A stretch of DNA of 53,925 nucleotides, taken from assembly GCF_000455285.1 (NCBI RefSeq), contig NZ_HG005291.1, positions 145,451 through 199,375 on the forward strand, written 5' to 3'. Positions 16,797-24,911 of this stretch are shown here, one piece after another. The stretch is from Candidatus Stoquefichus massiliensis AP9 (GTDB taxonomy: Bacteria; Bacillota_I; Bacilli_A; Erysipelotrichales; Coprobacillaceae). A program made the position numbers and the translations under genes. A model generated the notes under the pieces. It searched no databases. It was given only the letters and a program-made list of their open reading frames with translations, and was not told where the DNA came from. Position 1 is the stretch's first letter. Every line of letters starts with the position of its first letter.

Positions 16797-17020
16797 GATT
16801 GTTTAGATTCAATTAATACAACGATATCTTTAACTGTCACTAAAGCAGCTAATTCTTCATCAGAGATTTCAACATCAAATTCAGTTTCTAAATCTAAAGA
16901 TAATTCAACAGCAGCTAATGAATCAATTCCTAAATCATCTTTTAAGTTAGATTCTAACTTAATATCTCCTCCATCAATATTTAATGATTCTACTAATGCA
17001 TCTTTCACTTGTTCAAACAT
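16793..17020 (-). CDS. acpP: Acyl carrier protein of the fatty acid operon
   Basis: A 75-residue acidic protein with the phosphopantetheine site DDLGIDSLAAVEL. It heads the fatty acid operon behind a strong promoter and carries the growing chains between FabD, FabH, FabF, FabG, FabZ and FabK. The RBS AGGAGGAAATAG precedes the ATG. A hairpin over its stop codon separates it from accB. Confidence 0.95.
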   Translation of the reverse strand: MFEQVKDALVESLNIDGGDIKLESNLKDDLGIDSLAAVELSLDLETEFDVEISDEELAALVTVKDIVVLIESKQS

Positions 17021-17062
17021 ATCTATTTCCTCCTGTATATTTACTTAAATTTTTTTAATTTC

Positions 17063-17084
17063 TTACTTCAAATTTTTGAAGTAA
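17063..17084. promoter_or_regulatory. 22-bp perfect palindrome at the operon transcription start
   Basis: TTACTTCAAA pairs with TTTGAAGTAA around a TT centre. It begins about 5 bases downstream of the -10 element on the minus strand, covering the expected +1 region. That is the position of a repressor operator. The arms do not match the FapR consensus I know and read in the opposite sense to a FabT box. The protein that binds is not identified; a leader hairpin is the alternative. Confidence 0.65.
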
Positions 17085-17088
17085 TGTC

Positions 17089-17117
17089 AGTATATACCTG
17101 TTTTTTCCATTTGTAAA
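17089..17117 (-). promoter_or_regulatory. Promoter of the acc-fab operon
   Basis: On the minus strand TTTACA (17117-17112), 17 bases, TATACT (17094-17089). It is the only good promoter upstream of acpP and should drive the 12-gene operon. Confidence 0.75.
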
Positions 17118-17142
17118 TACTTTTTATGAAATTTATTTAAAA
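17111..17142. promoter_or_regulatory. Candidate BirA box at the acc-fab promoter
   Basis: Arms TTGTAAATA and TATTTAAAA, 8 of 9 positions complementary, separated by exactly 14 bases. The near arm covers the -35 element, as in the stronger box at bioY (18601-18632). The region is very AT-rich, so chance is a serious alternative. Confidence 0.35.
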
Positions 17143-17221
17143 AATTTTATATATATTTTTTTAAGTATTATCGTGAAACAAAAAGATGGAATAAGTCCAT
17201 CTTCAAAGAAATATCATCTTT

Positions 17222-17875
17222 TTAGTTTAACAATGTTTTCACTAAATCTATCACAATATCTTTATCCTCTGGTCTAGAAGATGCTACCAATATCGTCAAT
17301 GTTGCAAAAGCATCATTACTGATTCTTTCCTTTTTACCTTTATATAAAGCTTTATTCTTCGACAAGAAATATAAAAATATGGTTGCCCCTATTCTTTTAT
17401 TATCATCAATAAAACTATGATTTTTAACAATGAAATAAAGTAATGCACTTGCTTTATCCTCAATTATTGGATATAAATCCTGATTTCCAAAACTTTGATA
17501 GATAGTCGCAATACTTGAATGAAAGGATTGATCTTTTTCAATCACAAACTGATCTTCCTTATCAACAAACATCGTTTTACGAATAAGTTCTATACATTCT
17601 TCATAATCAATAACATAAACATCTCTTTCTCCCTTAGGGAATGTTAATGTATGATGATCATCATCTAAAATCTTTGTCACATAATCAATATCTTGAAAAT
17701 GTCTATTGTTAATAACATAACCTTTCAACAAATAATCTTTTAATATTTTATTTGCCCATTTTCTAAACAATATGCCTCGTTTTGATTTCACACGATATCC
17801 TACTGATATAATGACATCTCATATAAATTCGTTATCTCTAAATTGTACAACTTCATTTTCCATAATGGCATCCAT
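17222..17875 (-). pseudogene. Broken RhuM-Fic (Fic/DOC) protein gene
   Basis: The ATG at 17875 has a good ribosome site (GAGGAGA) and reads 18 residues, MENEVVQFRDNEFI at the end, then an in-frame TGA at 17821-17819. The frame continues as DVIISVGYRVKSKRG, which is normally deep inside RhuM-type proteins. About 70-80 residues including the N-terminal winged helix are missing between these parts. The remaining 189 codons hold the RhuM middle and a C-terminal Fic-like domain with HSFIDDNKRIG, a variant of HPFxDGNKR. RhuM-Fic proteins are often found in accessory and toxin contexts. An internal deletion that left a stop at the junction is the simplest reading. Confidence 0.75.
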
Positions 17876-17939
17876 ATCATTCTCTCCTCGTCTATACTTA
17901 TGTTATATAAATTATGACAAACATCCCCATATTTACAAC

Positions 17940-17973
17940 AAGCAAATTATATCACAATAGTTGCTTAAAGAAA
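17940..17973 (-). promoter_or_regulatory. Promoter block shared with tnpB
   Basis: On the minus strand TTTCTT, 16 bases, TATAAT (17951-17946). The block GCAACTATTGTGATATAATT at this site is almost the same as the block upstream of tnpB at 30792-30823, including flanking GCAA and TTGC elements. Confidence 0.5.
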
Positions 17974-17988
17974 GTGATTAAATTATAT

Positions 17989-18015
17989 AAAAAACATAAT
18001 CTTTGATAGACTATG
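17989..18015 (-). terminator. Terminator after bioY
   Basis: On the minus strand CATAGTCT pairs with AGATTATG (one G-T pair) around ATCAA, followed by TTTTTTATA. It lies shortly after the bioY stop codon. Confidence 0.7.
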
Positions 18016-18031
18016 CTTTTGGTGGTATCAT

Positions 18032-18553
18032 CTATTGTGGTATCATGAATTGGACACGCTGATAGATGATTATTGCTATAATGATTGACAGCAAATCTCC
18101 AGGTAAATAAATAAGACATAAACTGACAACAATCCAGCTCATTGAAAAAACTTGATGATAATAAGCAAACTGTATAAAAACAAAATAAATCATGCCTACT
18201 ATATAAATGATTATAAGCCCAATAAAACATCTTATAAACAAAGCAAAACAATCACTCATTTGATAACTTCCAATAAAATAACTGCTGATCACAAATCCTA
18301 TTAAATAACCAAATGATGGAACAAAAACATAAGAAAGTCCACCACCATTTGTAAAAACAGGCAGTCCAACCAATCCCATGATAATATAAAGAAGAACACT
18401 ATAGACAGCTCTCTTTCTTAAAATCAATGCTGTTAATATTACAAATAATGTTTGTAATGTAATTGGAACAATTGAAACTGGTACTTTGACAAAAGCTCCC
18501 ACTGCTATTAAAATTGCAAACAATGCATATAAACACATATCCTGTACTTTCAT
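18032..18553 (-). CDS. bioY: Biotin transporter S-component BioY
   Basis: A 173-residue membrane protein with about six helices, typical of BioY. Landmarks are the N-terminal VPVSIVPITLQTLFVILTAL stretch and GLPVFTNGGGLSYVFVPSFGYLIGF, which matches the biotin-binding loop region. BioY imports biotin alone or with ECF energy-coupling proteins, none of which are in the window. The ATG at 18553 follows AGGAGGATTGTT; the upstream ATG at 18619 lies inside the promoter. A BirA-type box overlaps its promoter, fitting control by the nearby birA. Confidence 0.92.
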   Translation of the reverse strand: MKVQDMCLYALFAILIAVGAFVKVPVSIVPITLQTLFVILTALILRKRAVYSVLLYIIMGLVGLPVFTNGGGLSYVFVPSFGYLIGFVISSYFIGSYQMSDCFALFIRCFIGLIIIYIVGMIYFVFIQFAYYHQVFSMSWIVVSLCLIYLPGDLLSIIIAIIIYQRVQFMIPQ

Positions 18554-18578
18554 AACAATCCTCCTTGTATGTTTGAAT

Positions 18579-18607
18579 ATCATACAAAAAGAAAATGTAA
18601 TTGTAAA
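18579..18607 (-). promoter_or_regulatory. bioY promoter
   Basis: On the minus strand TTTACA (18607-18602), 17 bases, TATGAT (18584-18579). The -35 element lies within one arm of the inverted repeat at 18601-18632. Confidence 0.7.
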
Positions 18608-18632
18608 GTTATTTTTCATTTTTATTTTACAA
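18601..18632. promoter_or_regulatory. BirA-type operator upstream of bioY
   Basis: TTGTAAAGT and ATTTTACAA separated by 14 bases. The known bacterial BirA signal is TTGTnAACC-N14-16-GGTTnACAA, so the outer seven bases of each arm and the spacing fit. Overlap with the -35 element fits repression when biotin is plentiful. Confidence 0.65.
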
Positions 18633-18768
18633 TCAGATTTAAAATAATATAAACATTTTTGATTTATTCATTTTAATTTTTCTATTCTCCAAACAGAGTT
18701 TTCATATTTTCATACAATTTCTATATCCAAAAATCGCAAAACAAGATATATCATGTAATAAAAAATCA

Positions 18769-18798
18769 TTGCACTCATATATGTTAATCATGTACAAT
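18769..18798 (+). promoter_or_regulatory. Promoter of the M50-type protease gene
   Basis: TTGCAC (18769-18774), 18 bases, TACAAT (18793-18798), about 20 bases before the ATG with AAAGGAG between. Confidence 0.55.
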
Positions 18799-18818
18799 AA
18801 ACCAAAAGGAGTATTTTT

Positions 18819-19922
18819 ATGAAAAAAGTTCTTATTCAAATATTGGTTATCCTTCTCTATGCAATTGGTGGTGGTATCTGTGGTTATTTTGGAATTTCAT
18901 TTTTAGATTCTTCAGATCATTTTATTTTACCACTCTTATTTATATTATTTTCATTTTATATCAGTATCTTTTTACAAACCATTATTCATGAGTTAGGTCA
19001 CATGATTTTTGGCTTATTATCAGGATATCAATTCATATCTATACGTTTCTTCAACTTTACATTTATAAAAGAAGATGAGAAGTTAAAAGTAAAATCTATG
19101 AAAATACCTGGGACGATGGGACAATGTTTAATGACAATTGATCATTTTCAAGAACCTTTTCCTTTTGTATTGTATCATTTAGGTGGGATTTTCAGTAATC
19201 TCATTACTGCAATGATTACATTGATTTTATGCTTTGTTATTAATCAGCCTTACGTTCAAACATTTTTTATGTCGCTTTCTGTATTTGGTATAATAAGTGC
19301 AATAACAAATGCTATTCCATTTATTGCAGAATTAGATAATGATGGAACAAATGTTTATAATATGATAAAATATCCAATCACCAAATATGCATGTTTTCAA
19401 CAACTTAAAATTGTTGAATCTATAAATCTAGGATATTCATTAAAAGATACTCCTGAAGACTATTTTACAATCTATTCTCATCAGGATTTAAAATATTCTC
19501 TTTGTATGTCTATTACAGTTCTTGCTTGTTTAAGGCAAATAGATTTAGGACATTATCAGAAAGCCTATGATTTAGCAGAAGATATATTAAGTCATGTTTT
19601 TCATATTAATGATAATTATCGCTTTATCTTAAAAGGAACGATGATTTATAATATGTTATTAAATGATCCCCAAGATTCACGCATTGAAATCATGCGTGAT
19701 AAGAAATACATGAAATTAAGCAAATTACTATCCAGTGATTTAACCAATCTTAGAGTTGAGTATGCTTATGAATTATTACACAATCATAACCCTATTAAAG
19801 CAACACAAATCTTAGATAAGTTCAATAAAATAACAAAGACATATCCTTTTGAAGGAGAAGTCATCTTTGAACAAAATCAAATCAATCATATAAAAGAAAA
19901 AAATGACAATGAAACAGAATAA
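18819..19922 (+). CDS. M50-type (site-2 protease-like) membrane metalloprotease
   Basis: A 367-residue protein. The first 180 residues hold about five membrane helices. The zinc motif HELGH is in the second helix (about residue 58), and a second conserved acidic element, LDNDGTNVYNM, sits near residue 175, where S2P-family enzymes have a zinc-binding Asp (NPDG). The C-terminal 190 residues are soluble and helical, with LGHYQKAYDLAEDIL resembling a TPR-like repeat. This suggests regulated intramembrane proteolysis or processing of a membrane substrate. It is a single-gene unit with its own promoter and terminator. The substrate is unknown. Confidence 0.75.
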   Translation: MKKVLIQILVILLYAIGGGICGYFGISFLDSSDHFILPLLFILFSFYISIFLQTIIHELGHMIFGLLSGYQFISIRFFNFTFIKEDEKLKVKSMKIPGTMGQCLMTIDHFQEPFPFVLYHLGGIFSNLITAMITLILCFVINQPYVQTFFMSLSVFGIISAITNAIPFIAELDNDGTNVYNMIKYPITKYACFQQLKIVESINLGYSLKDTPEDYFTIYSHQDLKYSLCMSITVLACLRQIDLGHYQKAYDLAEDILSHVFHINDNYRFILKGTMIYNMLLNDPQDSRIEIMRDKKYMKLSKLLSSDLTNLRVEYAYELLHNHNPIKATQILDKFNKITKTYPFEGEVIFEQNQINHIKEKNDNETE

Positions 19923-19937
19923 TTTCATTGTCATTTT
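19900..19937. terminator. Bidirectional terminator
   Basis: AAAATGACAATGAAA pairs perfectly (15 bp) with TTTCATTGTCATTTT around an 8-base loop. It serves the protease gene on the plus strand and, through the A/T flanks, the LxxG protein gene on the minus strand. Confidence 0.85.
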
Positions 19938-19942
19938 ACTAT

Positions 19943-21445
19943 TTATTTCTTTTTACCACCAACACCTGAATATAATTCATTTGTTCCATTCTTTAAAACT
20001 TTAATTCCTTCATACAATCCATTCATAGCATCATGAACACCAGCATTACCATCTTTAATACCTTTGGCACCGGCTAATAAACCTGTTCTTAATTCACTTA
20101 ACTTCACAAGTCCTGTATTTAATGTTTGTACCCCATTTAATAGAGGAGCATTTGTTGAACTTAACTGATTCAACCCACTCATTAATGCAAATGTTCCATC
20201 AGTCAATGGTTGTGCATTTTGAGATAATTGAGAACTTCCTTCTTTTAAAATCTTAACACCACTATAAAGTGTTTGTGATCCCTGATTTAAAGTTTGAGCA
20301 CCTTTCTTTAATTCAGTTGTTCCCTGATGAAGAGCCTGTGAACCAACATAAGCAGTATGAACACCCTCAACATATGTCTTTAAACCTGTTTCAATCCCTT
20401 TATCTTTATCCTTAATCAATTGAATTATTCCATCAATACCTTGAATCAATCCATCTTTCACACCAGGTAACTTTGTTAATGTTTGTAGTCCTTGATTGAT
20501 TAGACTGTATTTTTGATTAAGTTGACTTGCACCTTCTGCTACATTTTTGGTTGCGTTTTTCAATCCATTCACAACTGGAACAGCTTGATCTAGCGCTTGA
20601 TCAGTTGCAGTGTAAGTTCCTGCTAATTGCATCAGCAACACTTGTGCATTTTCCTGACTCATAGCCTCAGAATATGTTAGTGGATTAGCAAGCTTAGCTG
20701 CAAATTGAGCTAATTCATCAGAACTATATGCTCCTTGAAGCTTACTTATACTTGTTTGTAATTGTCCTGCAACTGTATCAACACCTTTCGCTCCTGTTTC
20801 TAATCCAGCAATTCCTTGGGAAACAAGTTGTGAACCATCTGTCAATGTTTTCACTGTTGTTTGATCTGGCAAAACAGTTAAACCTTTTTTTATAGCTGTT
20901 AGAGCTTCTACAAGTTGATCTGGTGCTGCCAATAATGTTGCACTATTTTCATCCAGTAATGCCATACCATTTGTTAAAGTTTCCGTTCCTTGATTCAGTT
21001 GTGTTGCTCCTGTTTCTAATGTAGGTGTTCCATTTATAAGAACAGTTGTTCCATCATATAAAGTTTGCACTCCAGCATCCAATCCTTTGACACCACCCAT
21101 ATAAGCATAAACACCAGAATACAAACCATCTGCTCCGGTCTTTAATGCTGTTACAGCACCTGTATATTTTGTTAAACCTTGGTTCAAAACATCTGTTCCC
21201 TTTGCTAACGCATCAACTCCGGCAGTATACTGTTCAACACCTGTGTACAACTGTGAACTTCCATCGTTTAAAGATTTAGCTCCAGATAAAATTTTACCTG
21301 CTCCATCTTCTAAAGCTATCGCTCCATCATTCAATTGTCCTGTTCCACTTTGTAGTGTTGATAAGACTGTTCCCCCTCCAGCAGCAGTTCCTATAACCAG
21401 AACAGCAACTGCAGAACCAATGATAATCTTCTTTTTATGTTTCAT
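19943..21445 (-). CDS. LxxG heptad-repeat surface protein
   Basis: A 500-residue protein. The basic N-terminus MKHKKKIIIG and a hydrophobic segment (about 8-28) form a signal anchor. Nearly all the rest is a run of seven-residue repeats of the type xxxLxxG, for example LSGAKSLNDGSSQLYTG. The same repeats occur in the extracellular part of YhgE/Pip proteins and predict a long rigid rod, probably a helical bundle. Here they stand alone, without the ABC-2 membrane domain usual for YhgE. It ends in GVGGKKK with no sorting signal. Ribosome site AAAGGAGG. It diverges from an AraC regulator that may control it. Function unknown. Confidence 0.75.
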   Translation of the reverse strand: MKHKKKIIIGSAVAVLVIGTAAGGGTVLSTLQSGTGQLNDGAIALEDGAGKILSGAKSLNDGSSQLYTGVEQYTAGVDALAKGTDVLNQGLTKYTGAVTALKTGADGLYSGVYAYMGGVKGLDAGVQTLYDGTTVLINGTPTLETGATQLNQGTETLTNGMALLDENSATLLAAPDQLVEALTAIKKGLTVLPDQTTVKTLTDGSQLVSQGIAGLETGAKGVDTVAGQLQTSISKLQGAYSSDELAQFAAKLANPLTYSEAMSQENAQVLLMQLAGTYTATDQALDQAVPVVNGLKNATKNVAEGASQLNQKYSLINQGLQTLTKLPGVKDGLIQGIDGIIQLIKDKDKGIETGLKTYVEGVHTAYVGSQALHQGTTELKKGAQTLNQGSQTLYSGVKILKEGSSQLSQNAQPLTDGTFALMSGLNQLSSTNAPLLNGVQTLNTGLVKLSELRTGLLAGAKGIKDGNAGVHDAMNGLYEGIKVLKNGTNELYSGVGGKKK

Positions 21446-21576
21446 TTTTCACTTTTCCTCCTTTTTTGTTAGCGTTTTCATATCATTTTTGATGACCTTA
21501 GTATATAATAAAGAACAAGAAGATTATATTTATATTTTTATGTCTATATCACTATTTTTAGATAAAAGGAGAATTT

Positions 21577-22740
21577 ATGGAAGCTATTATTTCTATTATT
21601 GATGAACTCTATAATACCCTGCATATTCCCTGTGTCATTTTCGATCAGGAATATCATTTAATCCATCCTAAGATTACAATGATAAATCTTAAAGAATTCC
21701 TTGATGATGTCTTTACAATGACACATCACGATGTTCATATTCTTGTCTATGATCATAGTGTTGCATATGCACGATTACAAATTAATTTTGCTAAAAAAAC
21801 ATATTTTTTTATTACTGCCTGTATTCTCAATGACATTGAAAATACAGATCAATGTTTACCTGAATCATGGACACAGATTATACCTGAACATCTCATTCGT
21901 TCACATATTGCCAATCTTCATTTCATGTCTTTTCAAAACCATGTCAAAATGATCTATGAAATTGTCACTCATCAAGTTTTATCATTGAATCAAATTCATA
22001 TTGATTATGTCAATAAAAACCAAAAATCCAAAGAAAACGATGTTCTAACAAATCGCCGTATAACACAAAATACACCAGATTACTATCACTGGGAACAAAT
22101 GTTGCTAAATGCATATAAACAGGGACATTTTCATACAATTAAAGAGTTATTTTCAGAAATTAAGCAGTATGAATACTTTCCACTCTCCCCTGATATTTTA
22201 GAAGATCAAAAATATAAGTATATTGGGCTGGTTACAATATTAACACGTATTAATATCCAAGAAGGTGTTTCATCTGAACTTGCATTTACTTTGTCTGATC
22301 AAATGATTCAAAAAATAACACAAGCTCATCAATATCGCGATACATCTTCGCTTTTTTATCAGACACTTCAAGATTTCTATCATCAGTTAAATGAAGCTAA
22401 AAAAATGAATTATTCATTACATATTTATAAATGTATTCATTATATTGATACACATCTTTATGATAAAATATCACTTCATCATTTAGCCGAATATACAGGC
22501 TTATCCTCTAGTTATCTCTCACTTGCTTTTAAGCAGGAAATGAATGAAACAGTCACATCTTATATTCAAAGAAAAAAGGCGGACGAAGCTGCCAGATTAC
22601 TTTTATTTACAAATAAAAGTCATATAGATATTAGTTGTTTATTAAATTTTAGTTCTCAAAGTAACTTTATTCAAGTTTTTAAAAAATATAAACATATGAC
22701 TCCTAAACAATATCAAGATTCACATCTTAAAGACCAATAA
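21577..22740 (+). CDS. AraC-family transcriptional regulator
   Basis: A 387-residue regulator. The C-terminal AraC domain (about 285-380) has two helix-turn-helix motifs: HLAEYTGLSSSYLSLAFKQE and INISCLL-like IDISCLLNFSSQSNFIQVFKKY followed by MTPKQYQ. The N-terminal 280 residues start LYNTLHIPCVIFDQEYHLI and form a sensor of the same kind as in the regulator at 53396. AAAGGAG precedes the ATG. It diverges from the LxxG surface protein. The last 168 bases of the gene recur almost unchanged at 29010-29177, so a paralogue once existed there. Confidence 0.9.
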   Translation: MEAIISIIDELYNTLHIPCVIFDQEYHLIHPKITMINLKEFLDDVFTMTHHDVHILVYDHSVAYARLQINFAKKTYFFITACILNDIENTDQCLPESWTQIIPEHLIRSHIANLHFMSFQNHVKMIYEIVTHQVLSLNQIHIDYVNKNQKSKENDVLTNRRITQNTPDYYHWEQMLLNAYKQGHFHTIKELFSEIKQYEYFPLSPDILEDQKYKYIGLVTILTRINIQEGVSSELAFTLSDQMIQKITQAHQYRDTSSLFYQTLQDFYHQLNEAKKMNYSLHIYKCIHYIDTHLYDKISLHHLAEYTGLSSSYLSLAFKQEMNETVTSYIQRKKADEAARLLLFTNKSHIDISCLLNFSSQSNFIQVFKKYKHMTPKQYQDSHLKDQ

Positions 22741-22771
22741 CATATTTTTAACAACAATAAATATCTTGACT

Positions 22772-23440
22772 TTATGTATTTCTTTTAAACATGATCCATA
22801 ATGCTATTATCATAGGTAATATACAAATCAGTATGGCTTTTTCAACAATCACATTCGTCAATTGAACTCCTAGCATAACACCTAGCACGAAGAATAGAAT
22901 AATCAAACAATAATGCATACATTTTTTCATCTCTGCTTGATTATGATAGCAAATTGCATGATAAAAATATTCTGTTCCACTTCTTAAATTCCCTGTACAC
23001 ATTGTAGATGAAAAAGGTTTTCCAAGTACTTTTTTAAAACATTCTGCCTGCATTGCACAAATAAAAGATACCATAATATTCGCCAAAATATTAAACGAAC
23101 CAACAGGAATCCAACTCACAAAAAACATTACTAGCATTTCTATAAAGAGTGCAATCTGTCGCCAATGAAAATATCTTTTATGCCTATCATAATTTCTAAT
23201 CAGCATTGTTAACATAATGCCCAAACAAAAAGCAATGATAGGTATACAATATCTCACTGTTTTTAAATACTCACCATGAACAATTGTCATCCCCATTTTT
23301 ACAATATTTCCTGTTTGAGCATTAGCAAAAACCTGACCTCTACAAACATATGTATATGCATCTAAAAAGCCTCCTACCAATGCTAACAAAACAGCAAGAA
23401 TAAATGATTCAGACATTTGTTTTTCTATTCTTACTTTCAT
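22772..23440 (-). CDS. DUF1275 (YoaK-like) membrane protein
   Basis: A 222-residue protein with six predicted membrane helices. The N-terminal GGFLDAYTYVCRGQVFANAQTGN is the hallmark of the DUF1275/YoaK family. Members are conserved inner-membrane proteins without a settled function. GAGGAG precedes the ATG. It lies downstream of the rpiR-type gene but is separated from it by a strong terminator, so it should have its own promoter. No adjacent gene suggests a substrate. Confidence 0.85.
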   Translation of the reverse strand: MKVRIEKQMSESFILAVLLALVGGFLDAYTYVCRGQVFANAQTGNIVKMGMTIVHGEYLKTVRYCIPIIAFCLGIMLTMLIRNYDRHKRYFHWRQIALFIEMLVMFFVSWIPVGSFNILANIMVSFICAMQAECFKKVLGKPFSSTMCTGNLRSGTEYFYHAICYHNQAEMKKCMHYCLIILFFVLGVMLGVQLTNVIVEKAILICILPMIIALWIMFKRNT

Positions 23441-23495
23441 TATCTCTCCTCATCATCTTTCATTCTATAGATGATTTTCCTCAATTCAAAAATAC

Positions 23496-23546
23496 AAAAA
23501 GAGATTTTTATCTACTATGAGAAAATAGTATTTAAAATCTCTTTTT
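23496..23546. terminator. Compound hairpin terminator after the RpiR gene
   Basis: Outer stem AAAAAGAGATTTT with AAAATCTCTTTTT (13 bp, perfect) and inner stem TACTAT with ATAGTA. Both flanks suit termination in either direction. It lies 25 bases after the stop of the minus-strand regulator gene. Confidence 0.8.
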
Positions 23547-23570
23547 CATTATATATCACAATTATTTTCT

Positions 23571-24341
23571 CTATTGTTTACACATTTTTGAATATTCTTG
23601 TGCAATTAAACTGGCTACAAACTGTAACTGATAAGGATGACTTGCTTGATCTTGTAATGACTCAAATGAGATCACTTCATCAACAAAGGAAGGATAATTT
23701 TTCTTATCACCAGATATCATCCATATTTTAGGAGCAATCAATTTTTTCTTCAATGCTCTCAAATTTTGATAATCAAAATAGGATCCCGTATAAGAGAAAA
23801 TAATAATTAAATCATTTTCATCAGCTGTTATGATATATTGCATTTGTTGTGTATAAGATATATGCGTATAAACTTGTTTTCCAAGCATTAATAAATCTCC
23901 TTGAAGATTAATCGCTACTGAACCTGCTTTTAACAAGCCAAACACGCCAACTCTTTGATACTTTTTGATATCATCACATAGTTTCATTAATTGATGACCA
24001 TCAATTGTATTCTTCACCATTTGAATACTATCATGAATTTTATCGCTATAATCCTCAATTCTTTGATGCAAAGACTTGGACTGCGATTGTTCTTCAAAAT
24101 GAAAATCTATTGAAGCTAGTAACTCTTTTAATTCAACAAAATCTCTTAATCCTGTTTCTTTACAAAAACGTGAAATAGAACTCACTGCAACATTACATTT
24201 CTTAGCAATTTCTTTAATACCAATATCTTGCATCTCATCTAAATGTTCCAAAATATATGTTGCGATCACACAATTTGTTGACCCATTTTTTTCACTCGCA
24301 ATGGTACTTAAAAACACAACAGGCAATTTTCCATAAATCAT
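23571..24341 (-). CDS. MurR/RpiR-family transcriptional regulator
   Basis: A 256-residue protein. The N-terminal HTH_6 domain (about 1-75) has IGIKEIAKKCNVAVSSISRFCKETGLRDF, and the C-terminal SIS sugar-phosphate-binding domain (about 100-240) has VGVFGLLKAGSVAINLQGDL and LIIIFSYTGSYFD. Such regulators sense phosphosugars. It is 17 bases downstream of the second DJ-1 gene, so the three form an operon. The start has only a weak ribosome site (TAAGG directly before the ATG). The target may be the adjacent beta-glucoside PTS or genes elsewhere. Confidence 0.85.
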   Translation of the reverse strand: MIYGKLPVVFLSTIASEKNGSTNCVIATYILEHLDEMQDIGIKEIAKKCNVAVSSISRFCKETGLRDFVELKELLASIDFHFEEQSQSKSLHQRIEDYSDKIHDSIQMVKNTIDGHQLMKLCDDIKKYQRVGVFGLLKAGSVAINLQGDLLMLGKQVYTHISYTQQMQYIITADENDLIIIFSYTGSYFDYQNLRALKKKLIAPKIWMISGDKKNYPSFVDEVISFESLQDQASHPYQLQFVASLIAQEYSKMCKQ

Positions 24342-24358
24342 CCTTAATCACTCACTTT

Positions 24359-24910
24359 CTATCTTCCACCAGCAAAATTATACATCAATCTTTCCTTCAT
24401 TTCAGTCGTATCTTTATTAAATACTTCTATAATCTTAAATGCAAATGGATAAGGTGTTGCAGGTCCTTGACTTGTGATAATATTTTGATCAAAGACAACA
24501 ACATCATCTACAAATTCTCCACCCACTAATTTTTCAGCATATCCTGTATATCCAGTTACTTTTTTACCTGTAATGACTTGAGCATCTGATAAAACAAGAG
24601 TTCCCGAACACATTGCTGCAATATATTTATGATGCTCATGAAAATACTGAACCATTGCAATCACATCTGGATTGTTTTTCAAATTCTCTCCTCCTGGTCT
24701 TCCACCTGGTAAAACAATCATATCATAATCTTTCACCGCTTGGCCAAACATTTTATCAGCCTTAATCAACATATGATGCATGCCTTTAACAAATTCATTG
24801 TCAAAACTAAAGGTATGACATTCAATTCCTGCCCTTCTTAACAAATCAACAATTGTTAATGTTTCCCCTTCTTCAAATCCTTCAGACATGAATACTGCAA
24901 CACGTGCCAT
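24359..24910 (-). CDS. DJ-1/PfpI-family protein, copy B
   Basis: A 183-residue protein of the DJ-1/ThiJ/PfpI superfamily. The conserved glutamate is in SEGFEEGETLT, the nucleophile cysteine is in IAAMCSGTLVL, and MIVLPGGRPGGENL precedes it. Members act as glyoxalases, deglycases or chaperone-like redox proteins, and the reaction cannot be read from the sequence. The ATG at 24910 follows GGAGGATGAATAGT; the ATG at 24919 falls inside that ribosome site. It is a tandem paralogue of copy A, 1 base after its stop codon. Confidence 0.88.
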   Translation of the reverse strand: MARVAVFMSEGFEEGETLTIVDLLRRAGIECHTFSFDNEFVKGMHHMLIKADKMFGQAVKDYDMIVLPGGRPGGENLKNNPDVIAMVQYFHEHHKYIAAMCSGTLVLSDAQVITGKKVTGYTGYAEKLVGGEFVDDVVVFDQNIITSQGPATPYPFAFKIIEVFNKDTTEMKERLMYNFAGGR

Positions 24911-24911
24911 A

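Noticed and set aside
17952-18251. A 99-codon minus-strand frame inside bioY
   Set aside because: It is an out-of-frame shadow of bioY and has no ribosome site.
23471-23731. An 86-codon plus-strand frame over the RpiR terminator
   Set aside because: It runs through the compound hairpin and antisense to the regulator, with no ribosome site.
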